Assembly: GCA_938039345.1 (NCBI GenBank)
Contig: CALHVB010000137.1
Location: 1 to 6,025 of the forward strand
Reading direction: 5' to 3'
Length of the DNA stretch: 6,025 nucleotides
Source: an uncultured Sediminicola sp.
GTDB lineage: Bacteria > Bacteroidota > Bacteroidia > Flavobacteriales > Flavobacteriaceae
Below the pieces are notes generated by a model. It did not search any database and was not told the DNA's origin. It saw nothing but the letters and a program-made list of their open reading frames with translations. The translations under genes and the position numbers were made by a program. Below, in pieces: positions 1-6,025 of this stretch. Each line of letters opens with the position of its first letter. The stretch's first letter is position 1.

Positions 1-399
1 GGCGGTTCTCTTTTTAGAATAGAATTAAACGATATTGTAACCGTTACCAATCAAAATAACATTACCCTAAATTTACAAGATGGAGAAAATAAATTAGTAA
101 TAAAAACAGATAAAGACTGCCAAGGAGTTCATGAACAAAAGATTTTTATTAGTAAAGATAATTTTAAAGTGTACCCCAATCCTATTGATAGTCTTTTAAA
201 TATTGAAACAAACCTAGCATCTAAAAATATTGATATTAGTATTTATAACCTTTCAGGACAGCTAGTATACAGTAGTAGCTTTAATAGCAGCAATACTTCT
301 CCTATTTCAATAAACATATCTAACCTACCAACAGGAATGTATATAGCTAAATACAAGTATGATGGTAAAACTAAAATGGTAAACTTGATTAAAAAATAA
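1..399 (+). CDS. C-terminal end of a T9SS-secreted surface protein (5' truncated by window)
   Basis: The reading frame is open from base 1, so the gene begins outside the window; 132 residues are visible before TAA at 397-399. Visible residues 1-51 look like the last beta-rich (Ig-like) module of a larger protein, with alternating hydrophobic strands and the element DGENKLVIKTDKDCQG. From about residue 53 there is a T9SS type A sorting domain: the hallmark YPNP (58-61), then LLNIE, ISIYNLSGQLVY, LPTGMYIAKY and a terminal MVNLIKK. In this family the domain directs passage through the outer membrane by the type IX system and is normally removed as the protein is attached or released. The catalytic or binding part lies upstream and cannot be named. 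A GTG at 169 opens a shorter reading frame but is an internal Val codon inside the domain, not a start. A lipoprotein gene follows after 4 bases, so the two are probably co-transcribed. The sorting-domain call is firm; the protein's function is unknown. Confidence 0.9.
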   Translation, partial: GGSLFRIELNDIVTVTNQNNITLNLQDGENKLVIKTDKDCQGVHEQKIFISKDNFKVYPNPIDSLLNIETNLASKNIDISIYNLSGQLVYSSSFNSSNTSPISINISNLPTGMYIAKYKYDGKTKMVNLIKK

Positions 400-403
400 T
401 ACG

Positions 404-1123
404 ATGAAAAAAACAATATATTTATATACAATACTATGTGTTTCTTTATTTGTTATAAGTTGCGGAGGTAGCAAAGACGACGGAGATACAACTCCTGTTC
501 CACCAGAAGAAGCAAAAGCACCAGAAGCTTCGGTTTTGGTATTTCCTTTAAAAGATGAAATCTGTACTACAGGGGTATTTATTTCTGATACAGAGAGTGA
601 AGTAGAATTTGAATGGAATGCTTCTGAAAATACTACTTCTTATGATGTGGTTTTAAAAGATTTAAACACTGATAATGAAACAACAATAGCTTCTAACTCC
701 GTAAAAGTAAAAATTACATTAAAGCAGAATAATCCATATTCTTGGAAAGTAATATCTAAATCTGATAAAACAGATGAAACAGCTACTAGCGACGAGTGGA
801 GATTATATAATGCCTCACAAGGAGTACAAAATTACGCTCCTTTCCCAGCTAAACTTTTAGCTCCTAGTAATGAAAGTACAATTGCTACAACGAGTACAAA
901 CTTAGAATGGCAAGGCTTAGATGTAGACGGAACAGAAGATATAGAAACCTATGAAGTATATTTTGGAGCACAAAACCCACCTACTACCCTTCTTAATAGT
1001 ACAACAGATGCAGAGATTTCTACTGGAGACTTAACATCTGGCACTTATTATTGGAATGTTGTAACTATAGATAAATCTGGAAATAAAACAACATCACAAG
1101 TAAGTAGTTTTATAGTAAACTAA
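404..1123 (+). CDS. surface lipoprotein with two Ig/Fn3-like domains
   Basis: This 239-residue protein has a lipoprotein signal: a Lys-Lys start, a hydrophobic stretch (about 5-19) and the lipobox VISC with Cys20 as the predicted lipidated residue. The next residues, GGSKDDGD, resemble the acidic signal that sends Bacteroidota lipoproteins to the outer-membrane surface. A Pro/Glu/Ala-rich linker (about 28-42) leads to two beta-sandwich units, roughly 43-136 and 147-239. They appear homologous: each has an FPL or APS opening, a strand with Trp (EFEWNAS at W71, NLEWQG at W169), a S/TY-x-V strand (Y80, Y183) and a YSW or YYW strand (W114, W217). This pattern fits fibronectin type III or Ig-like domains. 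No enzymatic motif is visible, so binding or structural support at the surface is the likely role. The ATG at 404 gives the complete signal peptide and lies 4 bases after the stop of the T9SS protein gene, which suggests one operon and perhaps a physical partnership. Family-level function is unknown to me. Confidence 0.85.
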   Translation: MKKTIYLYTILCVSLFVISCGGSKDDGDTTPVPPEEAKAPEASVLVFPLKDEICTTGVFISDTESEVEFEWNASENTTSYDVVLKDLNTDNETTIASNSVKVKITLKQNNPYSWKVISKSDKTDETATSDEWRLYNASQGVQNYAPFPAKLLAPSNESTIATTSTNLEWQGLDVDGTEDIETYEVYFGAQNPPTTLLNSTTDAEISTGDLTSGTYYWNVVTIDKSGNKTTSQVSSFIVN

Positions 1124-1144
1124 AAATATATTTATAATATAAAT

Positions 1145-1176
1145 AAAGAGGTCATCTAACTATAGATGACCTCTTT
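1145..1176. terminator. bidirectional intrinsic terminator between convergent genes
   Basis: A perfect 14-bp inverted repeat (1145-1158 with 1163-1176, core GAGGTCATCTA) closes on a 4-base loop (ACTA, 1159-1162). The stem starts with AAA and ends with TTT, and T-rich sequence (TCTTTTAT) follows on the plus strand. Upstream, an A/T-rich run would serve as a weaker U-tract on the minus strand. It sits 22 bases after the lipoprotein stop and 25 bases beyond the GH15 stop, so it can end both transcripts. The structure is seen directly; function in both directions is inferred. Confidence 0.88.
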
Positions 1177-1200
1177 TCTTTTATAAGATATTATACTAAT

Positions 1201-3000
1201 TTATCGCATAGACTCTAATATAGCCTCATCATTTGCTTTATTAGAAAAATTAATTGCACATTCTATTAATGCTAAATGAGAATATGCCTGTGGGAAGTTA
1301 CCTAATAGTCTTTTAGTTTTAAAATCAATATCTTCACTGAACAAACCTAAATGATTACTATAAGTTAATAATTGTTCAAAATGCTTTATAGCTTTTTCCT
1401 CTTCCCCTATTTTAAACAGACTATTAATAAACCAAAAAGTACATATAGTAAATGATGATGAAGGCAACCCAAAATCATCTTCATTCTTATAACGGTACAA
1501 TAATCCATCGTTACTTAATTCTTTTTCAATGGCTTTAACGGTACCAACAAACTTTGGGTCTTTGGCATCAATAAAACCATAAGACTCCATTAGCAATACA
1601 GAAGCATCTAAGTATGGAGAATCGTATGATTGTGTAAAGGCTTGTTTTTCATCATTCCAAGCATTATCATGAATATCTTTACGTATTTCTTCTTCTATAG
1701 GTTTCCATTTGTCAATTTTGTGTTTTTTACCTAAAATTTCGGCTACTTTTATAGCTCTATCTATGGCAACCCAACATAAAACTTTAGAGAAAGTAAAATG
1801 ACGATCTTCGGTTCTAAATTCCCAAATACCTTTATCCGCTTCTTTCCAATGTTTTTCTACAATCCAAACAATACCTTTAGTAATGGTCCATAATTCTTCG
1901 CCATTATCAATATCATTACTAAATTTCATTAGTTGCTCGTAGATAACATCCATAAGAATACCATAGATATCATTCTGTTTTTGCTTGTAAGCAGCGTTAC
2001 CAATACGTACAGGTTTAGACCCTTTATAACCACTTAAATGCTCTAAAGTCTCTTCTGTTAATTTCTTTTCTTTATTAATACCATACATAATTTGTAGCTT
2101 CTCATCCTTATCAGGAATAAGATCTATGATAAACTGTAAATAACGTTTAGCTACATTTTTATGTCCTAATTCTGAAACCACTTTTATAACCATAGAAGCA
2201 TCTCTGATCCAACAAAAACGGTAATCCCAATTACGTACTTCACCTATAGTCTCTGGTAAAGAGGTTGTTGCTGCTGCTAATACAGCTCCTGTTTTATTAT
2301 AACTTAACAATTTAAGTGTTATGGCACTACGTATAATTTGTTCGTTAAATCGTTTGTAGGTTGCCGTACGCTCTACCCAATTTAGCCAGTATAATTTAGT
2401 TCTTTCTAACTCTAAATGTATTTTCTCTGTAGTTGGTACAAATATTTTTTCGTTATACCCCAAAAGAAAATATCCATTTTCAGAAAGCGAAATTTCTTCT
2501 CCGTTTAATACTTTTTCTTTATCAAAAGAGGTATACAAGAAAATAGTATCAAACTTAACCTCGTGTGTAAGACTTGCTATAAAGTCTGGTTTTATATACG
2601 ATGTTGTTTTTCCTTGTGCATATTCTAGTTTTGGGTCATAAGCAACTTTAAATTTAGGTGTTCCAGAAATGTGTTTTATATATCTAATAATTTCTGGTGG
2701 AGCATGATAGTCGTCTAAGTTCTTATAATATCTAGGCATAAAATCGTGTAACTCAAAACAATGTTCCCCAGACGTATAAGTTGTTACAAGAATAGCAGTT
2801 TTAGGTTCGTATTGCTGTTTTATATAATAACTATCTTCTACTAAAATGCTAAAGTTTCCTCCTATTTTATCATCTAAAATCTTAGCAAATACAGAAGACG
2901 AATCAAATTCTGGTAAACAACACCAATCTATTGATCCTGTTTTAGAAATTAATGCAGCACTCCTACAATTTCCTATAATTCCATAGTCTAAATTATCCAT
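1201..3000 (-). CDS. glycoside hydrolase family 15 protein, probable cytoplasmic trehalase
   Basis: The 599-residue product has the two-part build of bacterial GH15 trehalase/glucoamylase-like enzymes. An N-terminal beta-rich domain (about 1-200) opens with GIIGNCRSAALISKTGSIDW and CLPEFDSSSVFAKILD, typical of the trehalase-like N-domain. The (alpha/alpha)6 catalytic domain (about 215-585) carries NWDYRFCWIRDAS (257-269), which lines the sugar site. By family pattern the general acid is Glu394 in GIWEFR and the general base Glu556 in LFSEDID; GNFPQAYSHLALI (567-579) is also typical. There is no signal peptide or membrane segment, so it should act in the cytoplasm. GH15 members cleave alpha-linked glucose, either from trehalose or from maltodextrin-type substrates. 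Being divergent from a trehalose synthase/phosphatase gene favours trehalose, which would be split into two glucoses. The family call is firm; substrate choice rests on context. The ATG at 3000 gives the complete conserved N-terminus. The gene is likely monocistronic, ending at the shared hairpin. Confidence 0.9.
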   Translation of the reverse strand: MDNLDYGIIGNCRSAALISKTGSIDWCCLPEFDSSSVFAKILDDKIGGNFSILVEDSYYIKQQYEPKTAILVTTYTSGEHCFELHDFMPRYYKNLDDYHAPPEIIRYIKHISGTPKFKVAYDPKLEYAQGKTTSYIKPDFIASLTHEVKFDTIFLYTSFDKEKVLNGEEISLSENGYFLLGYNEKIFVPTTEKIHLELERTKLYWLNWVERTATYKRFNEQIIRSAITLKLLSYNKTGAVLAAATTSLPETIGEVRNWDYRFCWIRDASMVIKVVSELGHKNVAKRYLQFIIDLIPDKDEKLQIMYGINKEKKLTEETLEHLSGYKGSKPVRIGNAAYKQKQNDIYGILMDVIYEQLMKFSNDIDNGEELWTITKGIVWIVEKHWKEADKGIWEFRTEDRHFTFSKVLCWVAIDRAIKVAEILGKKHKIDKWKPIEEEIRKDIHDNAWNDEKQAFTQSYDSPYLDASVLLMESYGFIDAKDPKFVGTVKAIEKELSNDGLLYRYKNEDDFGLPSSSFTICTFWFINSLFKIGEEEKAIKHFEQLLTYSNHLGLFSEDIDFKTKRLLGNFPQAYSHLALIECAINFSNKANDEAILESMR

Positions 3001-3103
3001 ATAATAAATCGGTATTTAAATCTTCGTATATAATTGGTTTTACTCCTTATTTTATCGAAATTTAGGAAAAATTAATACGAACCAAATCAAAAAAAAGCAT
3101 TTA
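3001..3103. promoter_or_regulatory. divergent intergenic control region between GH15 gene and otsAB
   Basis: These 103 bases separate the start codons of two divergent trehalose genes and must hold the promoters for both unless a longer upstream element is used. The minus-strand candidate is listed separately. For the plus strand I find TTG at 3034-3036, but no convincing TAnnTTTG partner at the right distance, so the otsAB promoter is unassigned. The otsAB leader is A-rich just before its ATG (a run of A at 3090-3096) and lacks a strong Shine-Dalgarno sequence, which is common in this phylum. I see no clear operator palindrome or riboswitch. Confidence 0.6.
3057..3086 (-). promoter_or_regulatory. 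candidate Bacteroidota-type promoter for the GH15 gene
   Basis: Read on the minus strand, TTTGG (complement of 3082-3086, containing TTG) is followed after 18 bases by TAAATTTC (complement of 3057-3064). The Bacteroidota housekeeping consensus is TTG, about 19 bases, then TAnnTTTG. The -7 element therefore matches all fixed positions except the last. Initiation would fall near 3050, leaving a leader of about 50 bases before the ATG at 3000. The motif match is seen; activity is inferred. Confidence 0.45.
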
Positions 3104-5311
3104 ATGGGCAAAACTATCATAATCTCAAATAGACTACCTGTACAATTACAAATTCATAATAATGATATTACGGCTATACCAAGTGTTGGAGGTTTAGCAA
3201 CAGGAATGAAATCTGTGCATTCTGGTAGTGATAGTTTATGGATTGGTTGGAGTGGTTTAACAGATGAAGAAATCCCAGAAGGAATTGCTCCGAAAATTGA
3301 TGCTGCCTTAGCAGAACATAATTGTTCAAAGGTAAATTTAACAGCTCATGAAGAAGAAGGTTTTTATTATGGTTTTAGTAATAGAACTATTTGGCCTTTG
3401 TTTCACTACTTTTTAGAATATTCTGAGTTTGAATTGGATAATTGGAATACGTATAAAGCCGTTAATCAAAAATTTGCCGATGCAATTATAGAAAAGGCTA
3501 ATGAGGATGATACTATATGGATACACGATTACCAGTTAATGCTAGTACCACAAATGGTCAAAGATAAGCACCCAAATATAGCTATAGGTTTCTTTTTGCA
3601 TATTCCATTTCCTTCGTATGAAATATTTAGAACCTTACCATGGAGAGAAGAGATGCTAAGAGGAGTTTTAGGTGCAGATTTAATAGGTTTTCATACTTAT
3701 GATTATGAAAGACACTTTTTAAGTTCTGTTAGGAGGTTATTGTCTTTAGAAGTTAGTTTTAACGATATACATTTAGAGCATAGAGTTATTAAAGTAGATT
3801 CCTTTCCTATGGGAATAGATTATAATAAGTTCCATGAAGCAGCAAAGAAACACAATGCATTGGCAATTAATGATCGTACAGATTTTCAGAAAAAAATTGA
3901 TGAACACAAAAAATCTGACCCTGATAGTAAATTAATATTATCTATAGACAGACTAGATTATACTAAAGGGATTGCCAAACGCTTAAATGCTTTCGAATAT
4001 TTCTTAACTAAGTTTCCTGAATACAAAGAGAAAGTAAGGTTAATAATTTTAGCCGTTCCTTCTAGATCTAATGTACCACAATATCAGCTGTTAAAAAAAG
4101 AAATTGATGAACTTGTAGGGCGTATTAATGGAGAATTTTCTACGATAAATTGGACACCCATTTGGTATTTTTATAGATCACTACCATTTAAAAACTTAAT
4201 AGATCTATATACCTCTAGTGATATTGCCTGGTTAACACCTTTAAGAGATGGAATGAATTTAGTGGCTAAAGAATATATAGCAACGAGAACAGATAAAACA
4301 GGGGTACTTATATTAAGCGAAATGGCAGGTTCTGCCTACGAAATGAATGAAGCTTTGTTAATTAACCCAAATAATTTTGAACAACAGGCAGAAACTTTAA
4401 AAATGGCTATAAATATGCCATTAAAAGAGCAGAAAGCTCGTAACATGTTTTTACAAAACAGGTTATCTAGATATAATGTAGAAGTTTGGGCACAAGAATT
4501 TATGCAGGCTTTACATAACCAAGTAGAAAATAACCAAGAAGTAGTTTCTAGAAAAATTAATGACGATATTATTAAAGAGATTACAAAGAACCTTGACAAA
4601 TCTAAAAAACGACTTATTTTCTTAGATTATGACGGTACACTAGCCGATTTTAAAAATGACCCACAAAAGGCTTCTCCTGATGAAGAATTATATGATTTAT
4701 TAGATAAAATTCACCATCAAAAAAATACTACAATGTTTTTAATAAGTGGTAGAGATAAGCAAACATTTTCTAAATGGTTCTTGCACAAAAAATATAATAT
4801 GATTACTGAGCATGGGGTTTGGATTTCTAGAAACGGAGGAGAATTTAGCCTTTTAGAAAAGGTAAAGAATGATTGGATGGAGAAAATACTTCCCGTATTA
4901 GAATCCTTTGTAGATAGAACACCAGGGAGTTTTATTGAAAAGAAAAATTACTCCTTAGCATGGCATTACAGAAATACAGATCCAGATTTTGGACAAAAGA
5001 GGGCTACAGAACTTAATACCGTACTTACCAGTTTAACAAGCAATGATAGTATTAGTGTTTTAGATGGTAATAAGGTAATGGAAGTTAAAAGTAGTAATGT
5101 AAATAAAGGAAGAGCATCAGTTCGCATGCTAGGAGAAGATAATTACGATTTTGTATTTGCTATTGGAGATGATTGGACCGATGAGTTTATGTTCCAAGAA
5201 CTTCCAGAAACTACCGTAACGGTAAAAGTGGGCATACAGAAAACAAGTGCTAAATACTTTGTAGAAAACACAAAAAAAGTAAGAGAGCTATTAAAAATTT
5301 TTACTGATTAA
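3104..5311 (+). CDS. otsAB: bifunctional trehalose-6-phosphate synthase / trehalose-6-phosphate phosphatase (OtsA-OtsB fusion)
   Basis: This 735-residue cytoplasmic enzyme joins UDP-glucose and glucose-6-phosphate to trehalose-6-phosphate, then removes the phosphate to give trehalose. The GT20 synthase domain (about 1-475) shows NRLPV (Arg10), GGLATG (29-34), LWIGWSG (Trp46), YGFSNRTIW (Tyr88, Trp97), IHDYQLMLVPQM (Asp142), FLHIPFPS (His166), SIDRLDYTKGI (Arg283, Lys288) and LRDGMNLVAKEY (Asp382, Glu390). These match the substrate-binding residues of E. coli OtsA. After a short linker, the HAD-type phosphatase domain (about 495-735) has FLDYDGTLADF (nucleophile Asp508, acid/base Asp510), LISGRD (Ser548), TEHGVW, NKGRA (Lys668) and IGDDWTDEFMF (Asp689/690, Asp693). 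Both halves appear catalytically complete, unlike fusions in which one half has lost activity. The ATG at 3104 gives the standard N-terminus. The stop overlaps the start of the MFS gene, implying coupled translation. It is divergent from the GH15 gene, which probably degrades the product. Confidence 0.96.
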   Translation: MGKTIIISNRLPVQLQIHNNDITAIPSVGGLATGMKSVHSGSDSLWIGWSGLTDEEIPEGIAPKIDAALAEHNCSKVNLTAHEEEGFYYGFSNRTIWPLFHYFLEYSEFELDNWNTYKAVNQKFADAIIEKANEDDTIWIHDYQLMLVPQMVKDKHPNIAIGFFLHIPFPSYEIFRTLPWREEMLRGVLGADLIGFHTYDYERHFLSSVRRLLSLEVSFNDIHLEHRVIKVDSFPMGIDYNKFHEAAKKHNALAINDRTDFQKKIDEHKKSDPDSKLILSIDRLDYTKGIAKRLNAFEYFLTKFPEYKEKVRLIILAVPSRSNVPQYQLLKKEIDELVGRINGEFSTINWTPIWYFYRSLPFKNLIDLYTSSDIAWLTPLRDGMNLVAKEYIATRTDKTGVLILSEMAGSAYEMNEALLINPNNFEQQAETLKMAINMPLKEQKARNMFLQNRLSRYNVEVWAQEFMQALHNQVENNQEVVSRKINDDIIKEITKNLDKSKKRLIFLDYDGTLADFKNDPQKASPDEELYDLLDKIHHQKNTTMFLISGRDKQTFSKWFLHKKYNMITEHGVWISRNGGEFSLLEKVKNDWMEKILPVLESFVDRTPGSFIEKKNYSLAWHYRNTDPDFGQKRATELNTVLTSLTSNDSISVLDGNKVMEVKSSNVNKGRASVRMLGEDNYDFVFAIGDDWTDEFMFQELPETTVTVKVGIQKTSAKYFVENTKKVRELLKIFTD

Positions 5312-6025
5312 TGGGTGAAAAACCAAAAATATACATTTTGCCAACCATAATTATTGCACAGTTTTTCTGTACATCTTTATGGTTTGCTGGTAATGCTGTT
5401 ATTAGTGATATGCCTTTATCGTTAAATACAAGTGATAGTGTTGGTTATTTGCTTTCTTCTGTTCAATTAGGATTTATTTTTGGAACATTAGTATTTGCTA
5501 TGCTTATGATTGCAGATAGATATAAGCCCTCAGTGGTGTTTATGATATCTGCTTTATTAGGTAGTATTTGTAATTTAGTTGTATTAAAAAGTAATGCTTC
5601 CTTAACTACATTATTATTAGCTCGTTTTGCAACAGGATTCTTTTTGGCAGGCATATACCCAGTAGGAATGAAAATTGCTGCCGATTATTATAAAAAAGGA
5701 CTAGGAAAAGCTTTAGGTTTTTTAGTTGGGGCTCTAGTTTTAGGAACAGCTCTCCCCCATTTTATCAAAGGACTAAACTATGGAAACTATACTATTGTTA
5801 TAAAAACCACATCTCTTTTAGCCATACTAGGAGGCGCACTAATTTATTTTTTAATTCCTAATGGGCCGTACAGACAAAAAAGCAAAAAACTACAATTACA
5901 AGCGGGTATCCGTCTATTTAAAATTAATGAGTTTAAAAAAGCTGCTTTCGGATATTTTGGACACATGTGGGAGCTCTATGCGTTTTGGGCATTTATTCCA
6001 TTTGTACTAAAAGCCTATAAAAACA
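5311..6025 (+). CDS. MFS transporter, N-terminal part (3' truncated by window)
   Basis: An open frame runs from ATG 5311 past the right edge; 238 residues are visible. There are six hydrophobic segments at about 7-30, 46-67, 74-92, 98-123, 132-151 and 165-183, then a basic, polar central loop (about 185-210), then a seventh starting near 211. This is the first half of a 12-helix major facilitator superfamily protein in the inner membrane. The loop after helix 2 carries a degenerate motif A (ADRYK, Asp69-Arg70). Helix 4 carries ARFATGFFLAGIYPVGMK, with Arg105 and Gly109, followed by the polar segment YYKKGLGKALG. FGYFGHMWELYAFWAFIPF in helix 7 is typical of a common bacterial MFS group, but I cannot name its substrate. 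The ATG overlaps the otsAB stop by one base (TAATG), so its translation probably depends on ribosomes finishing otsAB. Trehalose or osmolyte transport would be a guess from context only. The family call is firm. Confidence 0.88.
   Translation, partial: MGEKPKIYILPTIIIAQFFCTSLWFAGNAVISDMPLSLNTSDSVGYLLSSVQLGFIFGTLVFAMLMIADRYKPSVVFMISALLGSICNLVVLKSNASLTTLLLARFATGFFLAGIYPVGMKIAADYYKKGLGKALGFLVGALVLGTALPHFIKGLNYGNYTIVIKTTSLLAILGGALIYFLIPNGPYRQKSKKLQLQAGIRLFKINEFKKAAFGYFGHMWELYAFWAFIPFVLKAYKN

Noticed and set aside
35..45. Short palindrome GTAAC-C-GTTAC
   Set aside because: It has only five-base arms and lies within coding sequence of the T9SS protein. Chance occurrence is likely.
169..399. Separate 76-residue gene starting at GTG 169
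   Set aside because: The same frame is open back to base 1 with sensible protein sequence, and this GTG encodes the residue just before the YPNP motif inside the sorting domain.
243..431. Minus-strand 62-codon open frame
   Set aside because: It lies opposite the T9SS sorting domain and the start of the lipoprotein gene. Its translation is a low-complexity hydrophobic shadow with no independent support.
4336..4599. Minus-strand 87-codon open frame
   Set aside because: It is fully inside otsAB, opposite the end of the synthase domain. It is Cys/Ser/Phe-rich, as expected of an antisense reading of AT-rich coding DNA.
5212..5224. Inverted repeat TACCGT-A-ACGGTA inside otsAB
   Set aside because: The one-base centre cannot form a hairpin loop without opening the stem, it lies in the phosphatase coding sequence (TVTV residues), and no second copy is seen near a promoter. 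Likely chance.
5463..5654. Minus-strand 63-codon open frame
   Set aside because: It lies opposite helices 2-4 of the MFS gene, whose plus-strand frame gives clear transmembrane segments and family motifs.

Overview
The window is AT-rich chromosomal DNA that looks like a member of the Flavobacteriaceae (Bacteroidota), probably a marine or free-living one. Three things point there: a C-terminal type IX secretion (T9SS) type A sorting domain, a lipoprotein whose cleavage-site cysteine is followed by the G/S/K/D/D run usual for exported Bacteroidota lipoproteins, and a promoter candidate of the TTG...TAnnTTTG type. Genus cannot be settled from this sequence.

Layout. (1) Positions 1-1123, plus strand: a cell-surface pair. 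The 3' end of a T9SS-secreted surface protein (stop at 397-399) is followed after 4 bases by a complete 239-residue lipoprotein built from two related Ig/Fn3-like domains. (2) Positions 1124-1200: a 77-bp convergent gap holding a 14-bp perfect hairpin that can end transcription from both sides. (3) Positions 1201-3000, minus strand: a GH15-family glycosidase with a trehalase-type N-terminal domain and no signal peptide, best read as a cytoplasmic trehalase. (4) Positions 3001-3103: a 103-bp divergent control region with a promoter candidate for the GH15 gene. (5) Positions 3104-5311, plus strand: an OtsA-OtsB fusion that makes trehalose from UDP-glucose and glucose-6-phosphate through trehalose-6-phosphate. 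(6) Positions 5311-6025, plus strand: the start of an MFS transporter whose ATG overlaps the OtsAB stop codon by one base, cut off by the window edge in its second half.

How the genes work together. The centre of the window is a compact trehalose module: a bifunctional synthase/phosphatase and a probable trehalose-hydrolysing enzyme, transcribed divergently from one short shared region. This would let the cell build up and remove trehalose, an osmo- and stress-protectant, in its cytoplasm. The MFS gene is translationally linked to otsAB, but its substrate cannot be read from the sequence. The surface-protein/lipoprotein pair belongs to a separate transcription unit closed off by the hairpin.

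Most of the window consists of recognisable families in a plausible arrangement. I see no CRISPR array, mobile element, tRNA, rRNA or clearly new system. The least explained parts are the surface-protein/lipoprotein pair and the coupled MFS gene.
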